64,000 bases of DNA from Carpediemonas membranifera (taxonomy: Eukaryota; Fornicata): positions 310,001-374,000 of the forward strand of contig JAHDYR010000008.1 of assembly GCA_019828565.1 (NCBI GenBank), in the 5' to 3' direction. This document shows positions 47,273 through 55,302 of this stretch, one piece after another. How positions within the stretch are numbered: the first letter of the stretch is position 1; each line of letters starts with the position of its first letter. The translations under genes were made by a program, and so were the position numbers. The notes beneath the pieces are model-generated. The model did not search any database and had not been told where the DNA came from. It was given only the letters and a program-made list of their open reading frames with translations.

Positions 47273-48319
47273 CTAACTTTTTGTCAGCTTGGACGCCCAC
47301 GTGCTCTTGATGATCGTGACTCCGGCACCTGAATCAAGTAGAGCAGTGAGGTTGTGACCATTAATCTGGACTTTGATCAAGGGAACAGATGGCTTAGTCT
47401 CGGTCTCGCCCTTAGTCTTTGACGGTTCGCCCTCGGCCGGTGACTCCTTGGAACTTAAAACACACACGCACTTGGAGGATTTACAGTAATCCTCCAGGTG
47501 GCCGACACGACCACACTTCTTACATGTGTGCTTGGGCTTCTTACACTTGAACACCGAGTGACCCTTGCCACCGCAGTTATAGCAGGTGTAGTTAGAGTAG
47601 TCCTTTGCCGGCTTCTCCTTCTTGATTGCCTTGTGGCCCTTGTTGGTTTCAGCCGACCGGTTATCGGACGAGGGCTTCTTCGGGATCACAGACGAGTCGT
47701 GTCTGCGGTCATGGCGGGACGTGTAGGGTTGACGAGAGGGAGCGTCTTCGAAAGCGCTTAGTAGATCCCGTGACTCTTGGACTTCACGTGCTAGGGCTAG
47801 GACGGCGGGCATAGCCTTTTCCAGAGGCTGGTCCTCGATGAGCTCTTGGATGCGGTACATGGCCTTGGGGTTGCTCTTAAAGGCACGCGTATACGCCTCC
47901 TTGAGGTTGTCCTCGTTGAGGGACTTCCCATCGAACAGGGACAAGAGGAGAGTGAACTTCCGATTGACGCGTGCGACCTGTACCGTGTCGAAGCTGTTGG
48001 CTCTTAGACGGAACAGCTGGAGGCGTGAGGTCTTGGTTCTGGGTTGCAGGGCTTGTCCGAGCCGCTTGAGAGTTCTCTGATCCTTCAGATCGCGGATGTT
48101 CTTCCTTGAGGCTACTAGGGGAGTGTGATCGTCGTCTTCGTCCTGCGTAGTGGATAGGATCGTGGCAATGAGGTCTTGTACCGAGCTATCAATCAAGTCT
48201 GAGATATCCCGATGGCCTCCGTAAGCGCGATAGTCGCGGAAGGCCTCGGCGAAAGTGATGAGAGCCTCAACTGACGGAACCGTTAGTAGAGGAGGTATAA
48301 GGCGTTTCTTATCGTTCAT
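47273..48319 (-). CDS. Chromovirus gag-protease
   Basis: 348 residues from the ATG at 48319, only 18 bases inside the 5' LTR. Helical capsid-like N-terminal part, two CCHC zinc knuckles (CYNCGGKGHSVFKC and CKKCGRVGHLEDYC) and an aspartic protease start (VQINGHNLTALLDSGAGVTI). The ORF ends at TAG 47273-47275, right after ACA-AAA-AGT. The pol frame is +1 relative to this and opens across the stop, so gag-pro-pol is probably expressed by a +1 frame change here or was broken by an A-run length change (47278-47282). Confidence 0.92.
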   Translation of the reverse strand: MNDKKRLIPPLLTVPSVEALITFAEAFRDYRAYGGHRDISDLIDSSVQDLIATILSTTQDEDDDHTPLVASRKNIRDLKDQRTLKRLGQALQPRTKTSRLQLFRLRANSFDTVQVARVNRKFTLLLSLFDGKSLNEDNLKEAYTRAFKSNPKAMYRIQELIEDQPLEKAMPAVLALAREVQESRDLLSAFEDAPSRQPYTSRHDRRHDSSVIPKKPSSDNRSAETNKGHKAIKKEKPAKDYSNYTCYNCGGKGHSVFKCKKPKHTCKKCGRVGHLEDYCKSSKCVCVLSSKESPAEGEPSKTKGETETKPSVPLIKVQINGHNLTALLDSGAGVTIIKSTWASKLTKS

Positions 48320-48337
48320 GGCTTGAATTTCTAGAAA

Positions 48338-48458
48338 TGTAGTCCGTTAGGGACAAGAAAGCTTTACAGGGAAAAGAGACGACACCAAATGTGTCGACAG
48401 AAACCTGAAGACGATGTAAATAATACAACTATGTAAATATTGGGTAAGACCCACGACA
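48338..48458 (-). repeat. 5' LTR (121 bases)
   Basis: Partner of 42315-42435. On the plus strand it begins TGTAGTCCG and ends CCCACGACA, and is followed by the GCAA duplication at 48459-48462. Confidence 0.95.
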
Positions 48459-49069
48459 GCAATGCCCTCCTTCTGTTCGCGAGAACTAAGACTGCCACAG
48501 GCGTCCGCAAGCTGGTACCAAACCAATCGTGGGCCCGCTTTAACCCAGCAAGGGCCCTGAAGGCATGGGTCCCCACGGCAACGCGCCGCGACGACGACCT
48601 CATCTGGCGGGCGATCACCTCAACCGGTGGTATTTCACTATCGAAGCCGCTACCGGCGTCAACCCTCCGCCACTGGATCCACCAGGCGTACGGCACCGAC
48701 ATTTCGTGGCACTCATTCCGCAAGGGCGCCACCACGGAGTTGGCGGTAGCCCACACGAGTACCGAAGTCCTCCTGTCCATGGGGACGTGGGCCTCCACGA
48801 AAAGCATGCTGAGATATATGGGCAACGGGGTCCGCACACACCCGGGGGTCCAGGGACACCTGGCCTCCATCCTTCTCCAACCACCACTTTAAATCTCTGA
48901 CGGGAGCTAGTGGCTGGGAGAGCTAGGTAGGGTGGGGCTGACACGCGTTACAACGGCAGATGTAAGCCACAACAGACATTCTTTGACGCGGTCTCTCGAG
49001 GAGACGGTCGGTTTGGGCTCGCAAGCGTGCCTGCAAGCCATTCCACTATGCTCGTTGCCGGTGGGATAT

Positions 49070-49114
49070 CCCCGTTGGGTAGAGCAAGTATGTCTAGAGG
49101 CTAGGACAGCTAGC
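49070..49114 (+). repeat. B repeat at the junction of copies 1 and 2
   Basis: 45 bases starting CCCCGTTGGGTAGAGCAAG, also at 52748-52792 and 53051-53095. Its last 16 bases (GGCTAGGACAGCTAGC) are also the first 16 bases of the A repeat, so B and A overlap at a partly palindromic core GCTAG-GACAG-CTAGC. Confidence 0.9.
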
Positions 49115-49237
49115 TGGCGTTACATCGCGCTGACAGGTTACCTCGGGTAACGGGCCGTGAGCGGAGGGCAATGAGATCGCCTCGCTCCGGCATGGTGATG
49201 CGCCGACCAGGCGAGCCGCGCAGTTTATGCGGGCAGA

Positions 49238-49765
49238 ATGGTAGAAAATTCGGAACATCCAGATCCGACGGCAACGAGGCTCAATAACCTAGAAGCCTCA
49301 ATCGCTACCATCTCGCAACAGCTTGCAAAGCTTAATCCGCCTCCTCCGCCGCCCGAGACCGAGCCGCCGAAGGAATCTCAAATTGATTTCTTCCCTGAAC
49401 AAGATGAAGCGGATATTGACCAAACACTGGCAGAGATGGATGCATACGGCGAGCTTCCGACAAAGAGACCACTTAAGGCGGAAGCAAAGTGGCTTCGCCG
49501 CGTGATGGTGATCGTCAACGCCCTCGACGACGAGCCGCTCAAAGCAAGACTCCTGGTGGAACTCCAAGCACGCCGTACCCTTCTGGACCTCAAGGACGAC
49601 AACTGGTCGGACGCAACCTGCGAACTGTTTCTCGACTTGTTCAACACGTCCCAGACCAAAACCCCCCGTGCCATCTCCTACTGCGCAGCCAAAGCCAGAG
49701 CCAAGGGTAAGAGAAAGGACCAGCCCCAGAACAAAGGGGGGTTTCACAAGAAGCACAAGAAGTAG
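49238..49765 (+). CDS. gag-like protein of DIRS-like copy 2
   Basis: 175 residues, intact. Coiled-coil-like N-terminus (TRLNNLEASIATISQQLAKL), a Pro tract, an acidic middle (FFPEQDEADIDQTLAEMDA) and a basic nucleic-acid-binding tail (KARAKGKRKDQPQ, FHKKHKK). No zinc knuckle. Position and tail suggest a nucleocapsid-like role. The stop is 29 bases before the RT start. Confidence 0.8.
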   Translation: MVENSEHPDPTATRLNNLEASIATISQQLAKLNPPPPPPETEPPKESQIDFFPEQDEADIDQTLAEMDAYGELPTKRPLKAEAKWLRRVMVIVNALDDEPLKARLLVELQARRTLLDLKDDNWSDATCELFLDLFNTSQTKTPRAISYCAAKARAKGKRKDQPQNKGGFHKKHKK

Positions 49766-49794
49766 CCCTTGCCACAGATGTTCAGTTCCCGTCA

Positions 49795-51815
49795 ATGAAC
49801 AAAAAGTGGCCGGTGTGGGCAAGACTCGGTGCCTCCCCCGAGGTAGTAAGCTGGCTGCGGGATGGCGTCCCTATCCACCTCACCTCTGCGCCCCCTCCAC
49901 CAGAACCGCAAAGGCGAGTGGACCCCCGCCTACTCCCGAAGATCGAAGAGCTAGTCGCCAAGGGCGTCCTCTCCCCGTGCCCGATAGACGAACTGCGTCA
50001 CAGCGCACCCCTGTTCGCGGTGTCGAAGGGCAAAGACGATGTCCGCCCCGTGCACGACCTCCGAGCCCTGAACGAGTTGACAGCAGAGCTGAGGGTGTTT
50101 CGTCTGTTCGGCATCAGACGGGCGGTCCGCAATCTGCACAAGAACGACTACATGATCAAGATAGACCTAGCATCGGGATACCACCAACTTGGCGTCGCCT
50201 CGCGAGACTCCCCCCTCCTAGGCGTGGTCCTACCGGACGGCCGCGCATTCAGGTACAACACACTCGGCTTCGGATGGACAGCGGCGCCGTACGTGTTCCA
50301 GAGCACGACCATACAGCTTGCAAAGATCATCGCACACAGGTTCGGGGTGACCATCGCGGTCTATCTCGACGACTTCTTAGTGTCCCATGCCTCCCCATCG
50401 TACCTAGCTTCGGTCACCCCGCAGATCATCGACCTCATGCTATCGCTGGGGGCGATACCGGGCCTCAACAAGTGCGTCCTCACGCCGACCCAGCAGGTAG
50501 ACTACCTAGGTGTCCACATAGACACCGCAAGCGAGTCCCTAAGAATCTCAAAAGACAAGGCCGAGGCCTACACGGCCACGATCTCCAAGGCCCTCCGGGT
50601 CGGGTCCATCACAGCTTCAGACTGGCAGAAGCTCCTAGGCCGTCTGTCATTCTTCGCAGGGACCACACAGTTCGCCCGCCTCGCACTCAGACCACTGCAG
50701 GCCACCCCTACGACGGAGACCGTCCACCTCTCCAGCCAAATCCGCAGGCAGCTGGCGGCGTGGCAAGTCCTCCTCCGCGATCGCCCACCCAAGAGGTTCG
50801 CCGAAGCAAGAGCGGACTGGGAAATACGCGATACGCTCCAGATTTCTGTCACCTCAGACGCATCAACGTCCGGCTGGGGAGCATGCCTGTTCAATGGGGA
50901 GAAGGGAGCGGCATCACAGGGTGCCTTCCCCCTCATCTCAAGGGGGAACACATTGGCGTCAAGGAGCTCTTCGCGATCGCTCAGGCGATCAATCTCGTGC
51001 CCCAGCAGGAGTCACGCTCCTCTCTCACAGTCTTTGCCGACAACTCAGCTGCCATCAGCTGGGTAAACAGACGGGGATCGCCGAACCTCCCCCCAGCCGC
51101 ACACCAGATCCTACAGGACATCTACAACACGGCAGAAACCAAGCGCCTCGACGTCCACTGCTTCCATATTGCCGGACACCTGAATGTCCAGGCGGACAGG
51201 CTCTCCAGGTTCGCCAAGCTCGACTGGTCGTCACCCCGAGAAGTCTTGGAAACCATCATGCGCAAGTGGGGGCCGGTCGAGATCGACGTCACAGCACGCC
51301 CCGACAAGGTTCTGGCCTTACCAGGCTTTGCAGAAATAGCCTGGTCAATCCACGACAACGGCTTCCAGATGGACTGGAGGGGAGTCAGGATTTATATAGC
51401 TCCTCCTATAGCCCTTCTTGGAGTGACGTGTCGTCGCCTCCAGACAATACGCGCCTCGACCCAGACTGGGAACCCTCGACACTGGAGATCAGCGGCGATA
51501 GTCCTGTGCCCGGACCTCAACTCGCCCGAGGTCCGAGCCATCAAACGTTTGACACCCCTCAAGTTGTACCTCAGAGTCCAGGCGAAACACCTCCTGCAGT
51601 CCGAGCTAGCCTGGACAGCGACAGACAAGGGCAAGATCCGCTTCGTGGCGCTTATCCTGAAAACCCGTTCCAAGCCCTCCTCGCTGACGACCGACTATCA
51701 CATTTCAGAAACGAATCGTCGCGCCGCACAGCAGCGGGCTGGGTCGCCAAATTCCTCCAATCCCGCAACGCGAGCCACTCACACGCGCAACAGCTCAAAG
51801 AGTTCCTTCTGACCG
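49795..51815 (+). pseudogene. RT-RNase H of DIRS-like copy 2, frame broken once
   Basis: Same protein as in copy 1 (ATG 49795, YLDD active site, RNase H SDASTSGWGACLF). The frame is lost at the C5 run near 50929-50933 (C6 in copy 1) and the nominal ORF stops at 51066. The rest of RNase H (VKELFAIAQAI, FADNSAAISWVN, FHIAGHLNVQADRLSR) reads through in the next frame to 51812, including the C6 run near 51089-51094 where copy 1 is broken. A single base restores the whole enzyme. Confidence 0.88.
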
Positions 51816-52570
51816 AGGGTACCACGTCGGGCCCACAGTCGATACACAGGAAAGGCTACTGGATTTGCGAGGCCGCCCCACTCGTGTCTGACTGGCGCCC
51901 CCCGATCGCTGCCAAGCAGATAATCGCCGCCGCCCGGAACGTCGCCTCTGTAGAAGGCCTGACCGGGGGTGCGAAGCCTGTCACGTCCGCGAGAGTCCGC
52001 AGGGTCATAGACAGACGTCGGAAGTCACCCCAAGCCTTCCAGGCCGCCCTCTTTTCTGCTCTCTGCTTTATCACCGTGAGTAGAGGCGCAGAGATCTTTG
52101 GGCTCAGACGAAGAGACGTCGAGTTCGACGCTGATGGCAATGCCCTCCTTCTGTTCGCGAGAACTAAGACTGCCACAGGCGTCCGCAAGCTGGTACCAAA
52201 CCAATCGTGGGCCCGCTTTAACCCAGCAAGGGCCCTGAAGGCATGGGTCCCCACGGCAACGCGCCGCGACGACGACCTCATCTGGCGGGCGATCACCTCA
52301 ACCGGTGGTATTTCACTATCGAAGCCGCTACCGGCGTCAACCCTCCGCCACTGGATCCACCAGGCGTACGGCACCGACATTTCGTGGCACTCATTCCGCA
52401 AGGGCGCCACCACGGAGTTGGCGGTAGCCCACACGAGTACCGAAGTCCTCCTGTCCATGGGGACGTGGGCCTCCACGAAAAGCATGCTGAGATATATGGG
52501 CAACGGGGTCCGCACACACCCGGGGGTCCAGGGACACCTGGCCTCCATCCTTCTCCAACCACCACTTTAA
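50894..52570 (+). CDS. Tyrosine recombinase of DIRS-like copy 2
   Basis: The intact C-terminal half is a phage-integrase-fold recombinase: Arg in SRGAEIFGLRRRDVEF, His-x-x-Arg in WHSFRKGATTELAV, Trp in MGTWASTK and nucleophile Tyr in SMLRYMGNG. The domain proper begins at about 51,650 (QALLADDRLSHFRNESS). The upstream 750 bases of this frame overlap RNase H in another frame and are probably not translated, so the ATG at 50894 is doubtful. It would integrate the circular DNA copy without target duplication. Confidence 0.88.
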   Translation: MGRRERHHRVPSPSSQGGTHWRQGALRDRSGDQSRAPAGVTLLSHSLCRQLSCHQLGKQTGIAEPPPSRTPDPTGHLQHGRNQAPRRPLLPYCRTPECPGGQALQVRQARLVVTPRSLGNHHAQVGAGRDRRHSTPRQGSGLTRLCRNSLVNPRQRLPDGLEGSQDLYSSSYSPSWSDVSSPPDNTRLDPDWEPSTLEISGDSPVPGPQLARGPSHQTFDTPQVVPQSPGETPPAVRASLDSDRQGQDPLRGAYPENPFQALLADDRLSHFRNESSRRTAAGWVAKFLQSRNASHSHAQQLKEFLLTEGTTSGPQSIHRKGYWICEAAPLVSDWRPPIAAKQIIAAARNVASVEGLTGGAKPVTSARVRRVIDRRRKSPQAFQAALFSALCFITVSRGAEIFGLRRRDVEFDADGNALLLFARTKTATGVRKLVPNQSWARFNPARALKAWVPTATRRDDDLIWRAITSTGGISLSKPLPASTLRHWIHQAYGTDISWHSFRKGATTELAVAHTSTEVLLSMGTWASTKSMLRYMGNGVRTHPGVQGHLASILLQPPL

Positions 52571-52747
52571 ATCTCTGACGGGAGCTAGTGGCTGGGAGAG
52601 CTAGGTAGGGTGGGGCTGACACGCGTTACAACGGCAGATGTAAGCCACAACAGACATTCTTTGACGCGGTCTCTCGAGGAGACGGTCGGTTTGGGCTCGC
52701 AAGCGTGCCTGCAAGCCATTCCACTATGCTCGTTGCCGGTGGGATAT

Positions 52748-52792
52748 CCCCGTTGGGTAGAGCAAGTATGTCTAGAGGCTAGGACAGCTAGC
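52748..52792 (+). repeat. B1 repeat of copy 2
   Basis: 45 bases equal to 53051-53095 and 49070-49114; overlaps the start of A2 by 16 bases. Confidence 0.9.
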
Positions 52793-52951
52793 TGGCGTTA
52801 CATCGCGCTGACAGGTTACCTCGGGTAACGGGCCGTGAGCGGAGGGCAATGAGATCGCCTCGCTCCGGCATGGTGATGCGCCGACCAGGCGAGCCGCGCA
52901 GTTTATGCGGGCAGAATGGTAGAAAATTCGGAACATCCAGATCCGACGGCA
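52777..52951 (+). repeat. A2 repeat at the right end of the dimer
   Basis: 175 bases identical to A1, including the gag start codon, after which the sequence diverges (CGATACTGG in place of ACGAGGCTC). Confidence 0.92.
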
Positions 52952-53050
52952 CGATACTGGTCAAGACCGGTATATCCGCCCAGTAGGTAAGCTGGCCGGA
53001 GTCCCCTGATCGTTTACACTAGCTCTCTTCTTTAATAAACGATCGCCCCC
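52952..53050. other. Unique spacer between A2 and B2
   Basis: About 100 bases not found in the internal units. It ends in a C9 run and contains AATAAA near 53033-53038, which could serve the retroelement transcript as a polyadenylation signal. Confidence 0.5.
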
Positions 53051-53095
53051 CCCCGTTGGGTAGAGCAAGTATGTCTAGAGGCTAGGACAGCTAGC
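53051..53095 (+). repeat. B2 repeat, right terminus of the DIRS-like array
   Basis: Closes the A1-ORFs-B1-A2-B2 structure. The flanking bases CCTGGCG (53095-53101) also occur at the left edge (32269-32275). Confidence 0.88.
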
Positions 53096-53133
53096 CTGGC
53101 GAATGCCGTTGGCATCTAAGTGCGTCACAGGGC

Positions 53134-53137
53134 AAAA
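53134..53137 (-). terminator. Pol III T-run after tRNA-Ile
   Basis: TTTT on the minus strand two bases beyond the tRNA 3' end, as expected for RNA polymerase III termination. Confidence 0.7.
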
Positions 53138-53138
53138 C

Positions 53139-53211
53139 TGGTCCACGTGGGGCTCGAACCCACGACCTTTGGCTTATCAGACCAACGATCTACCGACTGA
53201 TCTAGCAGACC
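53139..53211 (-). tRNA. tRNA-Ile (anticodon GAU)
   Basis: 73 bases without an encoded CCA tail. Acceptor stem GGTCTGC/GTGGACC (two G-T pairs), D arm GATC-loop-GATC, anticodon arm TTGGT-CTGATAA-GCCAA with anticodon GAT, T arm GTGGG-TTCGAGC-CCCAC, discriminator A. Lengths of all arms are standard and there is no intron. The DIRS-like array ends 44 bases downstream of its 3' end. Confidence 0.96.
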
Positions 53212-53635
53212 TATATACACCCGATTTTTCGATCTATACATAACTGTTATCAGCTCGACTAAATCCCGTCTGACTTGGCAGACGCCTCGGCTGTCTAGCC
53301 AAACCTAACGGAGTGAATTTACGGGTCAGCCTCCAGGTCTCGCGCGTGAATTCGGCTGTCGGGAGACTCGCCCGACGCCTAGTGCTCGCCCCAGGAGCTA
53401 AGCGGTGGCCGCCGTCTTGTCGGCCATTTCTCTCCAGCATGTGCCAAATCAATTCATCAATTGATTGGGCGGGACTACAGTGCCCTCCGCCCGTTCCCAT
53501 CATAGGCCAGGCCGTTCCTGGCGTGCGGTGCCCATCACCGCGGAGCCGCAGACCTACGTACGAACACGTTTCCAAGTGCAATGATTATGTCTCCAATCGA
53601 ATGCACAACAAGGCAAATAACCTCAGCCCATTCCT
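53212..53635. other. Intergenic region between tRNA-Ile and RCC1-like gene
   Basis: About 420 bases. The AT-rich part directly upstream of the tRNA (53212-53250) may be its 5' promoter region. No conserved ORF or repeat was found in the rest. Confidence 0.35.
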
Positions 53636-54994
53636 TTATTGCTTCACCGAGACGAATCTGACCTTGGACAATCCGTCAACATTACCAGTAACCCGCCCAT
53701 CCGAATGGATGAACGCCGGCCCACCTTCCCCGTCGAGAATTCCAGCGAACCCCTGCCCACACACCTCCCAGCAGCTGTGGGAGTCCTCGGTGGTTGTTCG
53801 GACACGCCACACCCCCTTGCTATCGATAGCGAAAAGGCGATCGTGTCCAATGCCAATTTTCCTTATGTCTGGAGCAAGCTTCATAGGGGATGGTCGCCGC
53901 ACCAGGTCATCGCCCAGGCCGAGCAGGCCGTAGTCAAGCCCGCAGCACATTATGGCTTCAGGGCATATAAATATTGTCCGCAGACCATCTGAGACGATAT
54001 TTGTGACCTTGAATGGCAGTTGGGTGAAGTCCCTGACCATCTCTGCCTCATCTCCCACACCGAGCTGACAGAGATGGTTGTCCCCACCAGCGAAGGCCAC
54101 ACCGCTTTCACACAGCACATAGGTCGTCCATGACGTGGCTAGCACGTCGACTATCGGGGGGAACTTGTCGGAACCAACCGGGCCGACGTCGATCGTGCCC
54201 GTTCTATCCCCAGGACCGACCAGATGCCGGGGCCCGCAGATGAGTAACCTGCCCTCTGTCTCGATCATGGTGCAGAATGGGCCAGTCCACACGGCAGCCG
54301 CGCCGCCCAGGCGGATCCACCCGCAGTCCCCCACCTTGGGGTCGAGCGACTGCCGCGTGACAGAGGAGGTGACAAAGATCGCCCAGTATGTCCAGGCGAT
54401 AATGGCGTCATGTTCAATCTTCACTCCGACGACGTCCTCGAGGCCCAGCCCGCGGGGCTTTCTCCAGCAACCACTCGGCCCGACAAGCTTGTGGCCGGTC
54501 CCATGCCCCCAGCCAACCAGGCCCCGCACCGTGCTCGCCACTGTTGTCCCATGGGCGCACCACACAGCCCAGACGGGCGGGACCCTTATCCACACGAGCG
54601 AGGGGATCCACGCCGCCCTGGCAGCGAGTTGGCCACTAGTGTTGTTCCCTCTGCCGAAAAGCCTGCCGTGATAGTGGTGAATCGTTGTACCCATGTCTGT
54701 GATACTGCGGCGTGCTCGGCAGAACTCGTGGTGGACAAAGAGGAACTTCCTGCAGATGAAGCGGGCATCGGAGACGCCGCTGTGGATGAGGATGGCGACT
54801 ATGGTGCATGGCATAAGCGTGTATATCTCATCTGGTAACTGTTCGCCAATATTTAGCGGGATATTGATTGTCACCCGCCTTTGGGAAGCTTGTTTCTCAG
54901 TATCCGGGGTTTGCAGCAGAATTTCCTCATTCACCTTCCCAATCTCAGGTCTATGAGCACTTGTTTGCATATTGCTGCAGTGCATTGCTTTCAT
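53636..54994 (-). CDS. RCC1-repeat (beta-propeller) protein
   Basis: 452 residues from the ATG at 54994. At least four RCC1-type blade motifs are visible: LFGRGNNTSGQLAA, LVGWGHGTGHKLVG, VAFAGGDNHLCQLGVGDE and MCCGLDYGLLGLGDDL, with a further degenerate one (LLICGPRHLVGPGD). An N-terminal region of about 100 residues is unrelated. Such proteins act as Ran exchange factors, BTB-linked adaptors or other scaffolds; no BTB or kinase domain is seen here, and the divergent repeats make a genuine RCC1/RanGEF role uncertain. Confidence 0.8.
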   Translation of the reverse strand: MKAMHCSNMQTSAHRPEIGKVNEEILLQTPDTEKQASQRRVTINIPLNIGEQLPDEIYTLMPCTIVAILIHSGVSDARFICRKFLFVHHEFCRARRSITDMGTTIHHYHGRLFGRGNNTSGQLAARAAWIPSLVWIRVPPVWAVWCAHGTTVASTVRGLVGWGHGTGHKLVGPSGCWRKPRGLGLEDVVGVKIEHDAIIAWTYWAIFVTSSVTRQSLDPKVGDCGWIRLGGAAAVWTGPFCTMIETEGRLLICGPRHLVGPGDRTGTIDVGPVGSDKFPPIVDVLATSWTTYVLCESGVAFAGGDNHLCQLGVGDEAEMVRDFTQLPFKVTNIVSDGLRTIFICPEAIMCCGLDYGLLGLGDDLVRRPSPMKLAPDIRKIGIGHDRLFAIDSKGVWRVRTTTEDSHSCWEVCGQGFAGILDGEGGPAFIHSDGRVTGNVDGLSKVRFVSVKQ

Positions 54995-55302
54995 CTCACG
55001 TTCACTTTCATGACACCATCGAAGTTCGCATTGTTTCTTGGTACGTGGGAGCGATCAATAACATAACCCTATGTATCATCTGACCTCATCCGTTGCACAG
55101 CTGTAAGTCACCCAGCACGAATGAGAGGCTTGTCCAGCAGGGAATCGGTGTCGGCCTTCGTCGGCACATCACGCCCCTGAAACAACTCAGGCTCCTGTAT
55201 AGGGTGTCTGGGCATGTTGCACGCGCTTCACTTCCTCGACCTCAGCGGATGTGACTTGGTTTGGAGTCGAGCTTCTCCAGACATCCAGTATGACATGCCA
55301 AG

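Larger units (their letters stand above)
42315..48458 (-). mobile_element. Ty3/gypsy chromovirus-type LTR retrotransposon with antisense extra gene
   Basis: 6,144 bases with two 121-base LTRs (TG...CA ends) and a 4-base GCAA target duplication (42311-42314 and 48459-48462), checked against the empty site in copy 2. Minus-strand order: LTR, gag-protease, RT-RNase H-integrase zinc finger, integrase with chromodomain, LTR. Between integrase and the 3' LTR lies a plus-strand ORF. The sequence next to the 5' LTR (TTTCTAGAAATTCAAGCC) does not begin with TGG, so a classical tRNA primer site is not evident; self-priming as in some chromoviruses is possible. Confidence 0.95.
41440..48892 (+). pseudogene. 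Tyrosine recombinase of DIRS-like copy 1, split by the LTR element
   Basis: The N-terminal part runs to 42314 and overlaps the RNase H tail in another frame. It includes the first catalytic Arg in FITVSRGAEIFGLRRRDVEF. After the LTR element the C-terminal part (48463-48892) supplies WHSFRKGATTELAV (His-x-x-Arg), GTWASTKSMLRYMGNG (Trp and the nucleophile Tyr) and the stop. The insertion point is inside the codon run DADGNALLLF. The true start codon of the recombinase is uncertain. Confidence 0.88.
32275..49098 (+). mobile_element. DIRS/Ngaro-like tyrosine-recombinase retrotransposon, copy 1 (carrying two nested insertions)
   Basis: Own sequence is 32275-32729, 39728-42314 and 48463-49098. Genes in order: small basic gag-like protein, RT-RNase H, overlapping tyrosine recombinase. 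The left end starts with the A repeat. Without the LINE (plus 13-base duplication) and the LTR element (plus 4-base duplication) the unit is 3,678 bases, exactly the length of copy 2, and nearly identical to it, so the amplification was recent. Both insertions are absent from copy 2 and so are younger than the duplication. It is non-functional as it stands. Confidence 0.9.
49099..52776 (+). mobile_element. DIRS/Ngaro-like retrotransposon, copy 2 (no insertions)
   Basis: 3,678 bases, head-to-tail with copy 1. Begins with the A repeat (49099-49273), contains gag-like, RT-RNase H and tyrosine recombinase genes, and ends in the B repeat leading into another A repeat. The A...B-A...B order is the split-direct-repeat structure of Ngaro/PAT-type elements, which replicate through a circle inserted by the recombinase; a tandem dimer is a natural product of that route. 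Broken as assembled at one C run. Confidence 0.9.
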
